DNA of 17,558 nt from an uncultured Bacteroidota bacterium (GCA_900542475.1 UQNO01000037.1:1-17558); one strand, 5' to 3'; counted from the stretch's first letter, positions 1-8,744 are shown. The notes: generated from the sequence alone by a model not told the origin. Numbers and translations: made by a program.

Positions 1-3000
1 GCAGTTGCCGTCGGCATTTACAGGAATCTTGTGGCTGAACTGTGCGTAAATAGCCTCGTTGCCTGAACAGTACAGACTTAATGGACCTGTTGTTGGAATT
101 GTTGTACCGTAGAGTGAATGTGTGTTGTCGAGTAACATCTGGTAACCCGAGCCATCACCCCAAAGGTCCGGAGCTGTCAATTTAACAACGACATCGCCTG
201 TTGGTGGTGTTGGTGGTGTTGGTGGTGTTGGTGGTGTTGGCGACGAACCGTTCCATGCAAGTGTGACGTTCATGTCTTCATTTGTTGCATAGAGAGTGTC
301 CACCTGTTGTGCAACACCGGTGCAGCCTAAATATGTGAACGTCTTATAGACGTATGCGCTCATGCCTGTTGTGTAAACAACAGCAACACCAACTGTGTAT
401 TCTTCGTTTTCTGTAAGGTCTTCAAGTTGATATGCGTTGCTTGTTGTTTCGGCAACAAAGATACCGTTAAGGTTGACAAAGTATTTCTCCGCGACTCTGT
501 CAGCAGGAACAACAGAAGTCCACATTGCATAACCTGTCACAGAAACCATAATGTCGTCAACCGGCTTGCAGATTTCTGTCAATGTAGCATTGATTTCTGT
601 TTCGTTCCAGATGCTTACTTCTGTTTCCGCATAGTTGGACACATAACCTTCGAGGTCAACTGTTACAGTGTAGTTGCCTTTACGGAAGTCCTCGAATACA
701 ACAACACCTGTTTCATCTAATGTTGCTGTGTAAACCACGTTCTCGAAGTTGTTTGTCATTATCACTGTCGCACCTTCTGGTGAACCAGCCGCTACGATAG
801 CGTTCACAGTAACTGTTGTCTCAATATCCTTTGGAAGAACATTTGACCATGTAATAGGTGTCACAGGGTTATCGTTGCCGGCTCCGGCACTTGCCTCATA
901 GAAGAATGTTGTCTGTGGTATGAAGTTATGCTGGTATGCCTGAACACTTGCCGGGCTTGTTCCGTTTGAACCTGAAACAGATGCACCGGAAACTGTCTGA
1001 CCATAGAAGTAGATGAACTTATAACCTGCGTCTATTGTGTTTTCACAACCGATGAGGAGGTTGCCTCCATTATATGTATAAGGTGTATCGAATGTTAATG
1101 TCACAACACCGCCTTCGCCTTCTGCCACGAAATCAGCTGTGCCCGAGAAGACAATCTGTGCATCTGATTTAGGAATGAAATCGGAGATGGTTGTGTTATC
1201 AACCTCTGTCATATAGAGATCGAATGTGGAAACTGTTGTGTAAGGAATGTTGTTGCTCTTTGTATAGAACTTTATAGCTGTGATATCGTTGTCAATCATG
1301 TCAGCGAGATCTGCTGCCGGAATGATGTACTGTGATTTAGTCCAATCATCAAAGAATCCCACCTTCATTGGAACACTACTGTTCGATGCTGTTCCTTCGT
1401 AAACTGTGAGCTCGTTGTTACTGTCACGGCCACCGTTTTGTTGTGGTGAAGGATAGATGGCTGAAACACCATACTGATAGAGACCTGGCTCAACGTTGTT
1501 CCAGTCGAAGTCGGCATAGAGAGTATCTGTTACATTGCCGAAGTAAACTGAATCGGCTTCAACAAGTTCATTCTCCTTCAAGATGGCTTTTCTATAGATT
1601 GCATACTCTTGAACGTCGCGGTTCTTGCTGCCGTTTGAGAGTTCGATATCGTCAACGCACATGATGTATTGGTCGGTGCAGTTGAAGTGACGGATGGCGA
1701 TATACTTCAATCCCGCGTAAGCGCTGAGGTCAACGCTGTAGTTGTACCATGTACCAATTTTTGCGCCGTTGCCGTCGCGTGACTCACGACCACCTTTAAC
1801 AGTACCTGTCTTGCCTGTCAAAGTCCATTCGTTAACCATTGTCCAGTCTGTTGCATTATCGGAAACAGCAACTCCGAAGTGGTCTGCCGGGTAACCGGCG
1901 TCTGCCGCTGCCGCCCAGAATGAGAATGTCGAGCCGTTGGCAATTGTAACCTGTGGTGTTACGAGATATTCATTCGGTGAAAGAGCGCCAACACCGTTGA
2001 TAAATGAACCACTGCAGATTGCATTGCTACCTGTACGATACCAATCAAGTGATACCGTTGCGTAATATGTCCATGTTGTAGGAATATTGCTTGTCAGACA
2101 CCATGTGTAACCGTCGTTATTACCATCGATTATTGTCCAGCCTTCTGGCATGCCGTTCTCGAAACCTTCTGTGAATGTAGTTGCCGAACCGCCGACACCG
2201 CCACCACTGATCATCTCATTGACCGACCACTGGACTTTAGCCAATGTTGTGTCAAGTTCTTCTGCGTAAACACTCATGACCGGCTTGTAGAGCTCGTGAA
2301 TAACGAAGTTGACTGTTTCTGTTCCCTCGTAGGCGAGTGTCACTGTTTCTGAAACACGTGGCTCCATGCCCTCAAGTGTGGCAGTACCTCTGTAGTTACC
2401 AGCCTTCACGTTATTAATAGTATAGACACCGTTTGCATTTGTTGTTCCCTCGAACATTACGGTGTTGTTGAATTCATCTTTACCGGTGAAACTAACGTTG
2501 ACACCCTCTACTGGATTACCACTGATGAGCTCTGTAACTGTACCTGTGAATGTACCATAGCCGGAAACCTTCACAACAACCGGGCTTGAGAAAGCTGATT
2601 CGCCTTCATCGTAAACAGCTGTAACGCTTACGTTATGACCTGGTTCAATGTTGTATGGGAGATTGCTGAGTAAATACTGTTTCTCTGTGATAAGTTCCGT
2701 GTTGGCTTTCACATCACCGTAATATACATTGTATCCAATGAATGAACGGCTGTTCTCAACAACATTTCTTGAATTTTTGTTGATGATAATCTGGTTCTTG
2801 AAAGCTCTTACCGTGGCTGAACCTTCCGGTGCCGCCGGGTTGTAGGCTGATCCGTCTCTGTACATGTTGATGGCCTGGTTGGCGGCATCGAACACGTAAT
2901 ATTGAACTGCTGATACCCATGAGCCTGTGAGGTCGTTCACAACGAGAAGGAGATTATCCCCTTCAAATGTGAATGGATTGTCAAGCGTAATCGTCACCCA

Positions 3001-4971
3001 TGTTTCAGGAGACATTGTAACATTGCCTGAGAATACGAGATCGTCTTCTGAAACCGCAACTAAATCCGTGTTGCCGCTGAAGCTGGTCTTGTCGGTATTC
3101 GCCATGTAGATGTTGATGTTACGTGTAATCGAACCCTTTGAGTAGAATGAAATGGTATTGATGATACCTGCTCCGCCGATTTCTTCACTTGTATAAATCT
3201 GCTCCGAGAATGAGTATTTATAGAGGTTGTATGTCGGCAAGTAACTGCTTGTCGATGTACCTGAACCAATCTGTACCTCCGGGAGGTCGCTTAAAGCAGC
3301 TGTGCTGTGTTTCCATTTAATTAATGTGCTGCCGTCAACGAAGATTTCCTCGTCTGACGCTGTCACTGTGTTAGGGGCGGTCAAAGTCGTTGTGAAACCA
3401 CGTCTAACTGTCTGAACTGTGCCATTTGAGTTCTTTGCTTTAATCTGCCAGAAATATTGTGTGTTATTCTGAACGAGACTTGTCACATCGAATGAGCCAT
3501 AGTTGTCGTCAATCATGGTCCAATCCAAAACGGCTGACATGTTCACCGGTGATGTACCGAACAAAACCTGGTATTGTGTCGCGTTTGCACCACCTTCCCA
3601 TGTGAGGACGATGTTTCCGGAAACTTCTGTTGCGCCGTCCGCAGGAGCCACGGCGGTAAGAGCTTCAGGAGCTGGATACTGCATGACTGTTCCTGCAATT
3701 GTAGTGATGTTTTCGCCTGCAACAATCATGTAGTACTGACCGGCGAGAAGAGGCTCTTCTGTCATAGTACCGTTATCTGACCAAACAACTGGTTCAACAA
3801 CCGCTGTCGGGTGGAAATTGCTGACTTTTTTGTAAATAGCGACGACATTGTCACCTGCTGTTACAGAGAACTTGCTGTCTTTTGCAAGTGTGAATGAATA
3901 AACAGCGTCAGTCATTTTTTCTTCCATACCCCAAAGGACGTAGTTGGCATGGAGGTTCTCCGGTGTTTTTGAGAATGTAGCCATACCTGCCTGGTATCCG
4001 AGATCGATATTCTCTGCTGTTTCGACAATGTCTGCTGCCTCTGCTGTGTAGAATGTTGCGGTAACAGGAATTGTTGTGATGTCTTTGCTGTTTTCTATTG
4101 AGAACATCGTGAATTCCTCTGTGTAAGCGCCAACCGGAGCGTTTCTGTTGATGTCAATTGCGAAACCAACCTCTTCACCTGTTTCAAGGGCTATTTCGTT
4201 GATTTCCTGGCTCATTGCAAACGCATTGACACCGGCTGTATTGCTTATAGTTGCCGTGATAGTAGTTGGTGTACCACCGTTGGTGATTCTGACTGAAAAT
4301 GGTTCCATCCAGCCGTTAACAGGTCTTTCACCAAGTGTGAATGTGTTAGGTGTGATAGCTAACACTCCTGGTGTTGGAGGAGGTGTTGGAGTACCTGGTG
4401 TGTAAACAAAGGTAGTTTTAGGCAAGAAATTACGCTGTGTAGGAGTAATCGTTGCCAATGAAGAATAGCTGTTACCCTGTACACATGCGCCTGAAGCATC
4501 GACACCGGCGAAATAAGCTCTTTTGTAACTACCCTTTGTAATCAAATCAAAACCCACGAGAAGGTTGCCGCCTTCGTAGTTGTAGGGAGTGTCGAATGTC
4601 ACTGTCATTTCCGGGTTTGTTCCATTCAAGACGCCAGTGTAAACCGTAGTTGTATTGGCAACATCAACAAAAGCGCTGATTGCAGTATCGTCCACTTCTG
4701 TCATGTAAACTTGGAATGTAGCACCCCATGCAGCTTCAGCGACTGTGCTGATATAAAACTTCATGCTGCTGACAACGCCGTTGTTCATCTCCAGCAACTG
4801 CTCTGCCGGTATGACATACTGACATCTCAAATATGCATCGGCATAAAAGCCCTGAATCGGAACATACTCGTTAGTCGCTGTTCCGTCACATACTGTGAGT
4901 TCATCTGCTCTCAAGAAACTTGTGCTTCCGAATAAGAGCAACATCAAAAAGAGAATAAGTTTTTTACTCAT
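1..4971 (-). CDS. Gingipain/HagA-like modular secreted adhesin (C-terminus outside window)
   Basis: The frame is open for 1657 codons, from ATG at 4971 to base 1, with no stop; I checked every triplet. Residues 1-22 form a signal peptide (KK, then a Leu/Phe-rich core). Domains in order: module A copy 1 (24-190); Pro/Thr linker (191-205); Ig-like region; FN3 domain (~435-525, APADGATEV...LTWEGG); module A copy 3, the most diverged (563-732); carboxypeptidase-regulatory domain (~802-897); Cleaved-Adhesin/choice-of-anchor-J domain (933-1111, ending RHFNCTDQYIMCVDDIEL); FN3-like; module A copy 2 (1187-1358); second carboxypeptidase-regulatory fold (~1365-1468); FN3-like; PTPP-repeat linker; then the start of a DUF2436 domain (WGDGSGYQMLLD). 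In Porphyromonas gingivalis, Cleaved-Adhesin and DUF2436 domains form the haemagglutinin part of HagA, RgpA and Kgp. No protease domain is visible. A surface adhesin role and type IX secretion are inferred; the C-terminus that would show a sorting domain is missing. Confidence 0.88.
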   Translation of the reverse strand, partial: MSKKLILFLMLLLFGSTSFLRADELTVCDGTATNEYVPIQGFYADAYLRCQYVIPAEQLLEMNNGVVSSMKFYISTVAEAAWGATFQVYMTEVDDTAISAFVDVANTTTVYTGVLNGTNPEMTVTFDTPYNYEGGNLLVGFDLITKGSYKRAYFAGVDASGACVQGNSYSSLATITPTQRNFLPKTTFVYTPGTPTPPPTPGVLAITPNTFTLGERPVNGWMEPFSVRITNGGTPTTITATISNTAGVNAFAMSQEINEIALETGEEVGFAIDINRNAPVGAYTEEFTMFSIENSKDITTIPVTATFYTAEAADIVETAENIDLGYQAGMATFSKTPENLHANYVLWGMEEKMTDAVYSFTLAKDSKFSVTAGDNVVAIYKKVSNFHPTAVVEPVVWSDNGTMTEEPLLAGQYYMIVAGENITTIAGTVMQYPAPEALTAVAPADGATEVSGNIVLTWEGGANATQYQVLFGTSPVNMSAVLDWTMIDDNYGSFDVTSLVQNNTQYFWQIKAKNSNGTVQTVRRGFTTTLTAPNTVTASDEEIFVDGSTLIKWKHSTAALSDLPEVQIGSGTSTSSYLPTYNLYKYSFSEQIYTSEEIGGAGIINTISFYSKGSITRNINIYMANTDKTSFSGNTDLVAVSEDDLVFSGNVTMSPETWVTITLDNPFTFEGDNLLLVVNDLTGSWVSAVQYYVFDAANQAINMYRDGSAYNPAAPEGSATVRAFKNQIIINKNSRNVVENSRSFIGYNVYYGDVKANTELITEKQYLLSNLPYNIEPGHNVSVTAVYDEGESAFSSPVVVKVSGYGTFTGTVTELISGNPVEGVNVSFTGKDEFNNTVMFEGTTNANGVYTINNVKAGNYRGTATLEGMEPRVSETVTLAYEGTETVNFVIHELYKPVMSVYAEELDTTLAKVQWSVNEMISGGGVGGSATTFTEGFENGMPEGWTIIDGNNDGYTWCLTSNIPTTWTYYATVSLDWYRTGSNAICSGSFINGVGALSPNEYLVTPQVTIANGSTFSFWAAAADAGYPADHFGVAVSDNATDWTMVNEWTLTGKTGTVKGGRESRDGNGAKIGTWYNYSVDLSAYAGLKYIAIRHFNCTDQYIMCVDDIELSNGSKNRDVQEYAIYRKAILKENELVEADSVYFGNVTDTLYADFDWNNVEPGLYQYGVSAIYPSPQQNGGRDSNNELTVYEGTASNSSVPMKVGFFDDWTKSQYIIPAADLADMIDNDITAIKFYTKSNNIPYTTVSTFDLYMTEVDNTTISDFIPKSDAQIVFSGTADFVAEGEGGVVTLTFDTPYTYNGGNLLIGCENTIDAGYKFIYFYGQTVSGASVSGSNGTSPASVQAYQHNFIPQTTFFYEASAGAGNDNPVTPITWSNVLPKDIETTVTVNAIVAAGSPEGATVIMTNNFENVVYTATLDETGVVVFEDFRKGNYTVTVDLEGYVSNYAETEVSIWNETEINATLTEICKPVDDIMVSVTGYAMWTSVVPADRVAEKYFVNLNGIFVAETTSNAYQLEDLTENEEYTVGVAVVYTTGMSAYVYKTFTYLGCTGVAQQVDTLYATNEDMNVTLAWNGSSPTPPTPPTPPTPPTGDVVVKLTAPDLWGDGSGYQMLLDNTHSLYGTTIPTTGPLSLYCSGNEAIYAQFSHKIPVNADGNC
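199..240. repeat. 9-bp tandem repeat encoding a Pro/Thr linker
   Basis: Four perfect copies of the 9-mer tgttggtgg plus a 6-bp partial copy lie in frame inside the adhesin gene. On the minus strand they read Thr-Pro-Pro repeats, forming a flexible linker between the last FN3-like region and the DUF2436 domain. Copies are identical down to codon choice, which suggests recent slippage-driven expansion. A related imperfect Pro/Thr linker is encoded near 4360-4401. Confidence 0.85.
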
Positions 4972-5025
4972 AATTTAATGATTTTGTTAATAAATTTGTT
5001 AATTTCTATTTTTAAGTTGTATTTT

Positions 5026-5063
5026 CAAAAATAACCTCTTGCTATATTCAACTCGCAAATATA
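5026..5063 (-). promoter_or_regulatory. Putative promoter(s) of the adhesin gene
   Basis: On the minus strand there are two TAnnTTTG elements, TATATTTG at 5056-5063 and TATTTTTG at 5026-5033. The TTTG ending the first lies 22 nt before the second and could act as its -33 box; the usual spacing is 19-21. Transcription would start near 5020 or 5050, giving a 50-80 nt A/T-rich leader before the ATG at 4971. The rest of this 151-bp gap is A/T-rich and shows no other structure. Confidence 0.45.
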
Positions 5064-5122
5064 CGTGTTTTTTTAATACATATACATTTTTTTTTATTTT
5101 TTTATCAACAGACCTGAATTTT

Positions 5123-6634
5123 TTATCCTACATGAATGTTGGCTTTCACGAGTTTCATGATTTTTTCCTCATCGTTTCCGAGTTCTGCACGAAGATTGGC
5201 ATCGTTGAAATTCCTCAGGTATTTGATGAGATAATCGATGATATTGTCAGAAAACACGCCTTTTGCCGTGTATATCTCACGGTCTTTTTCAAGTTCTTCC
5301 GCCGCTCTCACACACGAGTCTGGAAGTTGCTCAAGTGCTTCGGCCACCTTCTTGTTCTTGTCGTCATGAATGTTGACACCAAGACCGACGTATGTTTTTT
5401 CCGCAACCTCAAGAGCATCTGGGGTTTCCATTCCGTAACGCGCCGCGGCGCACAGTGCTGCCATGAGCAGATAAAGGTCGGCACAACCATCGGAAGCACG
5501 CCACTCGAAAGTCTGCTTGTCGCTGAAATCACGATTTGATTGTTTCTCCATCGGGTTGGCATCGGCAAGCATGTCTTTTCCGTTGTTAATCCAGCCGAGT
5601 GGAACACGCACTAAGGCACTGCGGTTTGAGAACGACCAGCACAGCGAGGTAGGGGCTTCCTGGTGTGGTACTAATCTCAAGAATGACAATGGATTAGGAT
5701 TACCAAATGCTGGCAATGAGGTGCCTGCCATCATGTAGCCCGCGATAGCTTTCTTGGCATAGTCGGTGAGCTCTCCGTTTTTCACCATGACAGACTTGCC
5801 GTTCTTGGTGAATTTGCAGTGTACGTGCAAGCCGCTGCCCGCCTTGCCAACGGTGATTTTTGGAGCGAAAGTGATGGTGACGCCATACTGGTATGCCAAC
5901 TGACGCATAATCCATTTTGCCACAACGAGTTGGTCGGCAGCGTCTTCGATATTCGTAGGTAAAAATTCTATTTCGTTTTGCTCATAAATCTTACCGTCTT
6001 TGGTGAAGTTTCCAACCTCTGAATGACCGTATTTGATGAGTCCGCCTGCTTGTGCTATGAGACGCATGGCTTCCACACGGTAGTCGGTGAACTTGTTGAA
6101 CGGAGCGCTTTCGTGATAACCGCGCTGGTCTGGCACCTCGTACATTTCCTCGTCGTCGGCGATGACATAATATTCGAGCTCGCCCATCGTCTCCATCTTC
6201 AAACCTGTGGTCTTCTGAAACACTGTATGCGCTTTGTGGAGGATATACTCCGGTGAGCTTTCAAAAGGTTCTCCGTCTCGATTATAGAACGAGCAGAGGA
6301 TGTCAACAGTCGGAACCTCCGTGAACGGGTTGCGGAAAGCCGTTCTGAACTTCGGAATGACGTAAAGGTCGGATTTTCCCGCCTCGATGAAAGGGAAAAG
6401 GCTGGAGCCGTCAACGCGCTCTCCCGCCGAAAGAATGCCGTCTAAATGTTCGAGACTGTTGATAACAATGTTAAGAGTCTTGAGCTTGCCGTCCCATCCG
6501 CAATAGTGGAAATTGATAAATTCCACGTTGTTTTCCTCACAATAGCGGATAATGTCTTGCTTTGTAAACTCTGTTGCTGGTTTGTTAAGATAATTAACCA
6601 GCGAATTTGGATTCATTTGAATTTTAGCGTCCAT
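5123..6634 (-). CDS. glnA: Glutamine synthetase (GlnA, Bacteroides-type GSI-like)
   Basis: It condenses ammonia and glutamate to glutamine with ATP in the cytoplasm, the main ammonium assimilation step. The 503 residues cover the whole family length. An N-terminal beta-grasp region (to ~115) contains ERVDGSS at 72-78. The catalytic barrel follows, with metal-binding GELEYYV (151-157), EQNEIEFLP (218-226), the ATP-binding KAGSGLHVH stretch (264-272) and FEWRASDGCADLYL near 376. It resembles the ~500-residue Bacteroides GlnA, which is longer than E. coli GlnA. It has its own promoter and a leader of about 50 nt, so it appears monocistronic. No GlnR, P-II or transporter gene is adjacent. Start ATG at 6634 follows the promoter and gives the expected MNPNSLVNYL N-terminus. 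Some annotations call this family simply 'glutamine synthetase'. Confidence 0.95.
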   Translation of the reverse strand: MDAKIQMNPNSLVNYLNKPATEFTKQDIIRYCEENNVEFINFHYCGWDGKLKTLNIVINSLEHLDGILSAGERVDGSSLFPFIEAGKSDLYVIPKFRTAFRNPFTEVPTVDILCSFYNRDGEPFESSPEYILHKAHTVFQKTTGLKMETMGELEYYVIADDEEMYEVPDQRGYHESAPFNKFTDYRVEAMRLIAQAGGLIKYGHSEVGNFTKDGKIYEQNEIEFLPTNIEDAADQLVVAKWIMRQLAYQYGVTITFAPKITVGKAGSGLHVHCKFTKNGKSVMVKNGELTDYAKKAIAGYMMAGTSLPAFGNPNPLSFLRLVPHQEAPTSLCWSFSNRSALVRVPLGWINNGKDMLADANPMEKQSNRDFSDKQTFEWRASDGCADLYLLMAALCAAARYGMETPDALEVAEKTYVGLGVNIHDDKNKKVAEALEQLPDSCVRAAEELEKDREIYTAKGVFSDNIIDYLIKYLRNFNDANLRAELGNDEEKIMKLVKANIHVG

Positions 6635-6689
6635 GATTTGAAAAATATTATATTTATATTAAATTAATTTACAATGTGATTTGAATTGG

Positions 6690-6697
6690 CAAAGATA
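6690..6697 (-). promoter_or_regulatory. Putative -7 box of the glnA promoter
   Basis: TATCTTTG on the minus strand matches TAnnTTTG exactly. A T-rich stretch about 19 nt upstream could serve as a weak -33 region. The predicted start near 6684 gives a ~50-nt leader before the glnA ATG. Confidence 0.5.
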
Positions 6698-6747
6698 GGA
6701 TAAAAAAGCATACGAAAAACTTTTTTTCAACATTTTATTAACAATTT

Positions 6748-6774
6748 CGTCGTTTTGTTTCGCTCTAAACGACG
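6748..6774 (-). terminator. Possible hairpin overlapping the meaB stop codon
   Basis: A perfect 8-bp inverted repeat (cgtcgttt at 6748-6755, aaacgacg at 6767-6774) encloses an 11-nt loop. The meaB stop (6765-6767) lies in the hairpin. The sequence after it on the minus strand is A/T-rich but lacks a clean T-run, so a rho-independent terminator is only a suggestion. Confidence 0.35.
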
Positions 6775-7907
6775 TGCAGCTCCAGCAGACGGCGAGCACC
6801 CTCGTAGGCGCTCATTCTCTTGTTTTCCACATCGTTTTCAACGATTTTGAGCATGTCTTTCACGAGAGGGTTCTCATAGAAATTAGATTTCAGGGTGCTC
6901 TCCACGGTGTCGAGCATCATCTGCACGTCTTGTCGGGCGCGTTTTTCATCGAGATAACCTGATTTTCTTATGTTTTCGACATGTGTCAGCACCATATTCC
7001 ATACCTCTGGCACGTTGTAATTTGTCAAGGCGGAGCATGTTGTAACTTTCACTTCCTGTCCTGATTCCGACGGTGGGAAAAGATGAATGGCGTTGCGTAT
7101 CTCGGCTGCTGCGCGATCGGCTCTGTTCACGTTGTCGCCGTCGGCTTTGTTGACGACGATTCCATCGGCCATTTCCATTATGCCGCGTTTGATACCTTGC
7201 AGTTCGTCTCCGGCACCGCCTATAAGCACTAAAAGGAAGTAGTCAACCATGGAATAGACGGCAGTCTCGCTCTGCCCCACGCCAACTGTCTCGACCAAAA
7301 CAGTGTCGAATCCCGCAGCTTCGCAAAGTATGATAGCCTCGCGGGTCTTACGCGCCACGCCGCCAAGAGTGCCGGCAGACGCCGACGGTCTGATATAGGC
7401 GTTGCGTTGCTGTGAAAGCATCTCCATGCGGGTCTTGTCACCCAAAATAGAACCTTTGGAACGTTGCGAACTTGGGTCAATGGCAAGCACGGCTATACGT
7501 TTGTCTTGACGACAAAGTTCCATGCCGAGAGCCTCTATGAAAGTGCTCTTCCCCGCTCCCGGAACGCCGGTAATACCAAGCCGTAACGCCTTGCCGCTAT
7601 ATGGAATGCATTCGGCGATGATGTCCTGCGCAAGTTTTTGATGAGAAGGCAACGAACTCTCCACCAAGGTGATGGCCTTGCTCAATATGGTGATATCGCG
7701 GGAAAGTATGCCGTCAACATATTCCTTCAACGATAGAAGTTTCTGACGACCAGCCTTCAGACGCTCCAAAGCCTTGGGGTTCACCTGCAAAGCCGGTTGA
7801 TCACTGCCAGTAACTTGCAGCGCGGATTCCCATTCGTGCTCCTGATTTTCAAAATGTTCATTCTGTACCATGTGGCAAAAATAAACATTTTTTTGCCACA
7901 AGATCAT
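6765..7907 (-). CDS. meaB: MeaB/ArgK-family G3E GTPase (methylmalonyl-CoA mutase chaperone)
   Basis: This family of P-loop GTPases loads and protects adenosylcobalamin-dependent methylmalonyl-CoA mutase; ArgK is an older name. Visible motifs are Walker A GVPGAGKS (114-121), DPSS (144-147), the switch-like ETVGVGQSE (206-214) and the guanine-specificity NKAD (253-256). Residues ~40-110 form the usual helical N-terminal region and the C-terminal ~60 residues the dimerisation arm. The start is ambiguous. ATG at 7907 lies 3 nt after the upstream gene and suits co-transcription. ATG at 7871 (MVQNEHF) gives a more family-like N-terminus and removes twelve odd residues. A TATTTTTG at 7876-7883 lies just ahead of the second ATG. 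No mutase subunit gene is in the window, so the client enzyme must be encoded elsewhere. Confidence 0.92.
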   Translation of the reverse strand: MILWQKNVYFCHMVQNEHFENQEHEWESALQVTGSDQPALQVNPKALERLKAGRQKLLSLKEYVDGILSRDITILSKAITLVESSLPSHQKLAQDIIAECIPYSGKALRLGITGVPGAGKSTFIEALGMELCRQDKRIAVLAIDPSSQRSKGSILGDKTRMEMLSQQRNAYIRPSASAGTLGGVARKTREAIILCEAAGFDTVLVETVGVGQSETAVYSMVDYFLLVLIGGAGDELQGIKRGIMEMADGIVVNKADGDNVNRADRAAAEIRNAIHLFPPSESGQEVKVTTCSALTNYNVPEVWNMVLTHVENIRKSGYLDEKRARQDVQMMLDTVESTLKSNFYENPLVKDMLKIVENDVENKRMSAYEGARRLLELHVV

Positions 7908-7910
7908 ATT

Positions 7911-8687
7911 TTAGTCAAAATTAAATCCGAAACCGATTGACATCTGGTAAAGATCTCCGCAGTTTTTCACATTGAGCATGTCTGTCAAGCCTGACCTGAA
8001 GAAGATTACGGTATCGTCAAAGACAAAAGAGAACAATACATTGAATCCGATTGGACTGTATTCGAGATTGTCGGTGATTGTGTGTTTTGCACCTCCATAT
8101 CTTGCGAATGATCGCATGCCAAAACGCCACTCAAATTCAGCGCCGGCGGCAAATGCCAACGGCGTCCCATTAATCATCCACTGATACTCTAACATCACAG
8201 GAAGACGCAAACTCCAATAACGCAAAAAACTTCTGTGTGCAAAATTGTTGACCGGACCATGACCTTCTAATGACGAGTATGTATTCAACGATTCAATGAA
8301 AGCATCGCGGTTTTCATCTACGTTCAACACCATGTCGTGTGTAAAATAGTTGTAGGAGTTGCCGATGCCAATGCCCGTCGCCATTCCAAAATGCCCGTCT
8401 CTTGTGCAGAAAACCGGGGCCGTGCCATATAAACCCCACTCGAATGATGACGAGCGAAGCGGTATATTGGCCTCCGTACCAAACGTACCCGTCGTCAAGT
8501 CAAGACAAGAATAATAAATACTTGGCAAGGGAGCGACAAGCCAGCTGTTGTGTAAAACTTTGCTAACAACGGTGATTTTTCCAACGTCATTATTGTTTTC
8601 TTTGATAACGACCGTCTTTGTCTCGCCTTGAGCGAAAACACCTGCTGAAACAAACAGCAAGACCACTAAAAGAAAATGCTTTTTCAT
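7911..8687 (-). CDS. Uncharacterised outer-membrane beta-barrel protein
   Basis: I do not recognise a named family. The 258-residue product has a clear signal peptide (MKKHF, hydrophobic core, cleavage probably after GVFA at residue 19). A short segment at ~20-45 is followed by alternating aromatic/polar stretches with Gly and Tyr turns, typical of outer-membrane beta-strands (e.g. FEWGLYGTAPVF, GMATGIGIGNSYNYF). The C-terminal strand is IGFGFNF plus a final Asp, close to the aromatic ending used by Bam-inserted barrels. Size suggests an 8-12 strand barrel of the small Bacteroidota porin-like group. The gene has its own promoter and ends 3 nt before meaB, so the two may be co-transcribed, without an obvious functional link. 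Confidence 0.7.
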   Translation of the reverse strand: MKKHFLLVVLLFVSAGVFAQGETKTVVIKENNNDVGKITVVSKVLHNSWLVAPLPSIYYSCLDLTTGTFGTEANIPLRSSSFEWGLYGTAPVFCTRDGHFGMATGIGIGNSYNYFTHDMVLNVDENRDAFIESLNTYSSLEGHGPVNNFAHRSFLRYWSLRLPVMLEYQWMINGTPLAFAAGAEFEWRFGMRSFARYGGAKHTITDNLEYSPIGFNVLFSFVFDDTVIFFRSGLTDMLNVKNCGDLYQMSIGFGFNFD

Positions 8688-8710
8688 TTTGTTATTTTTT
8701 TTCCTGAACG

Positions 8711-8744
8711 CAAAAATACACTTTTTGCTGCATACTTTTTCAAA
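8711..8744 (-). promoter_or_regulatory. Putative promoter of the outer-membrane barrel gene
   Basis: On the minus strand TTTG (8741-8744) and TATTTTTG (8711-8718) are separated by 22 nt. This matches the -33/-7 layout with slightly long spacing. Predicted start is near 8705, about 18 nt before the ATG at 8687. The remainder of the 149-bp gap (8688-8836) shows only a 4-bp hairpin (around 8762-8773) and no credible terminator. Confidence 0.5.

Noticed and set aside
427..720. Plus-strand open frame in register with the adhesin codons
   Set aside because: It is the mirror frame of the adhesin, which uses few codons that would read as stops on the other strand; no family resemblance and no promoter.
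4972..5122. Possible small RNA or riboswitch in the adhesin leader
   Set aside because: The gap is almost entirely A/T homopolymer runs with no stable stem; only promoter-like elements are supported.
5039..5539. A 166-codon open frame on the plus strand over the 3' half of glnA
   Set aside because: It lies antisense to a fully convincing glutamine synthetase, begins in poly-T intergenic sequence, and its translation is Phe-rich without any recognisable domain.
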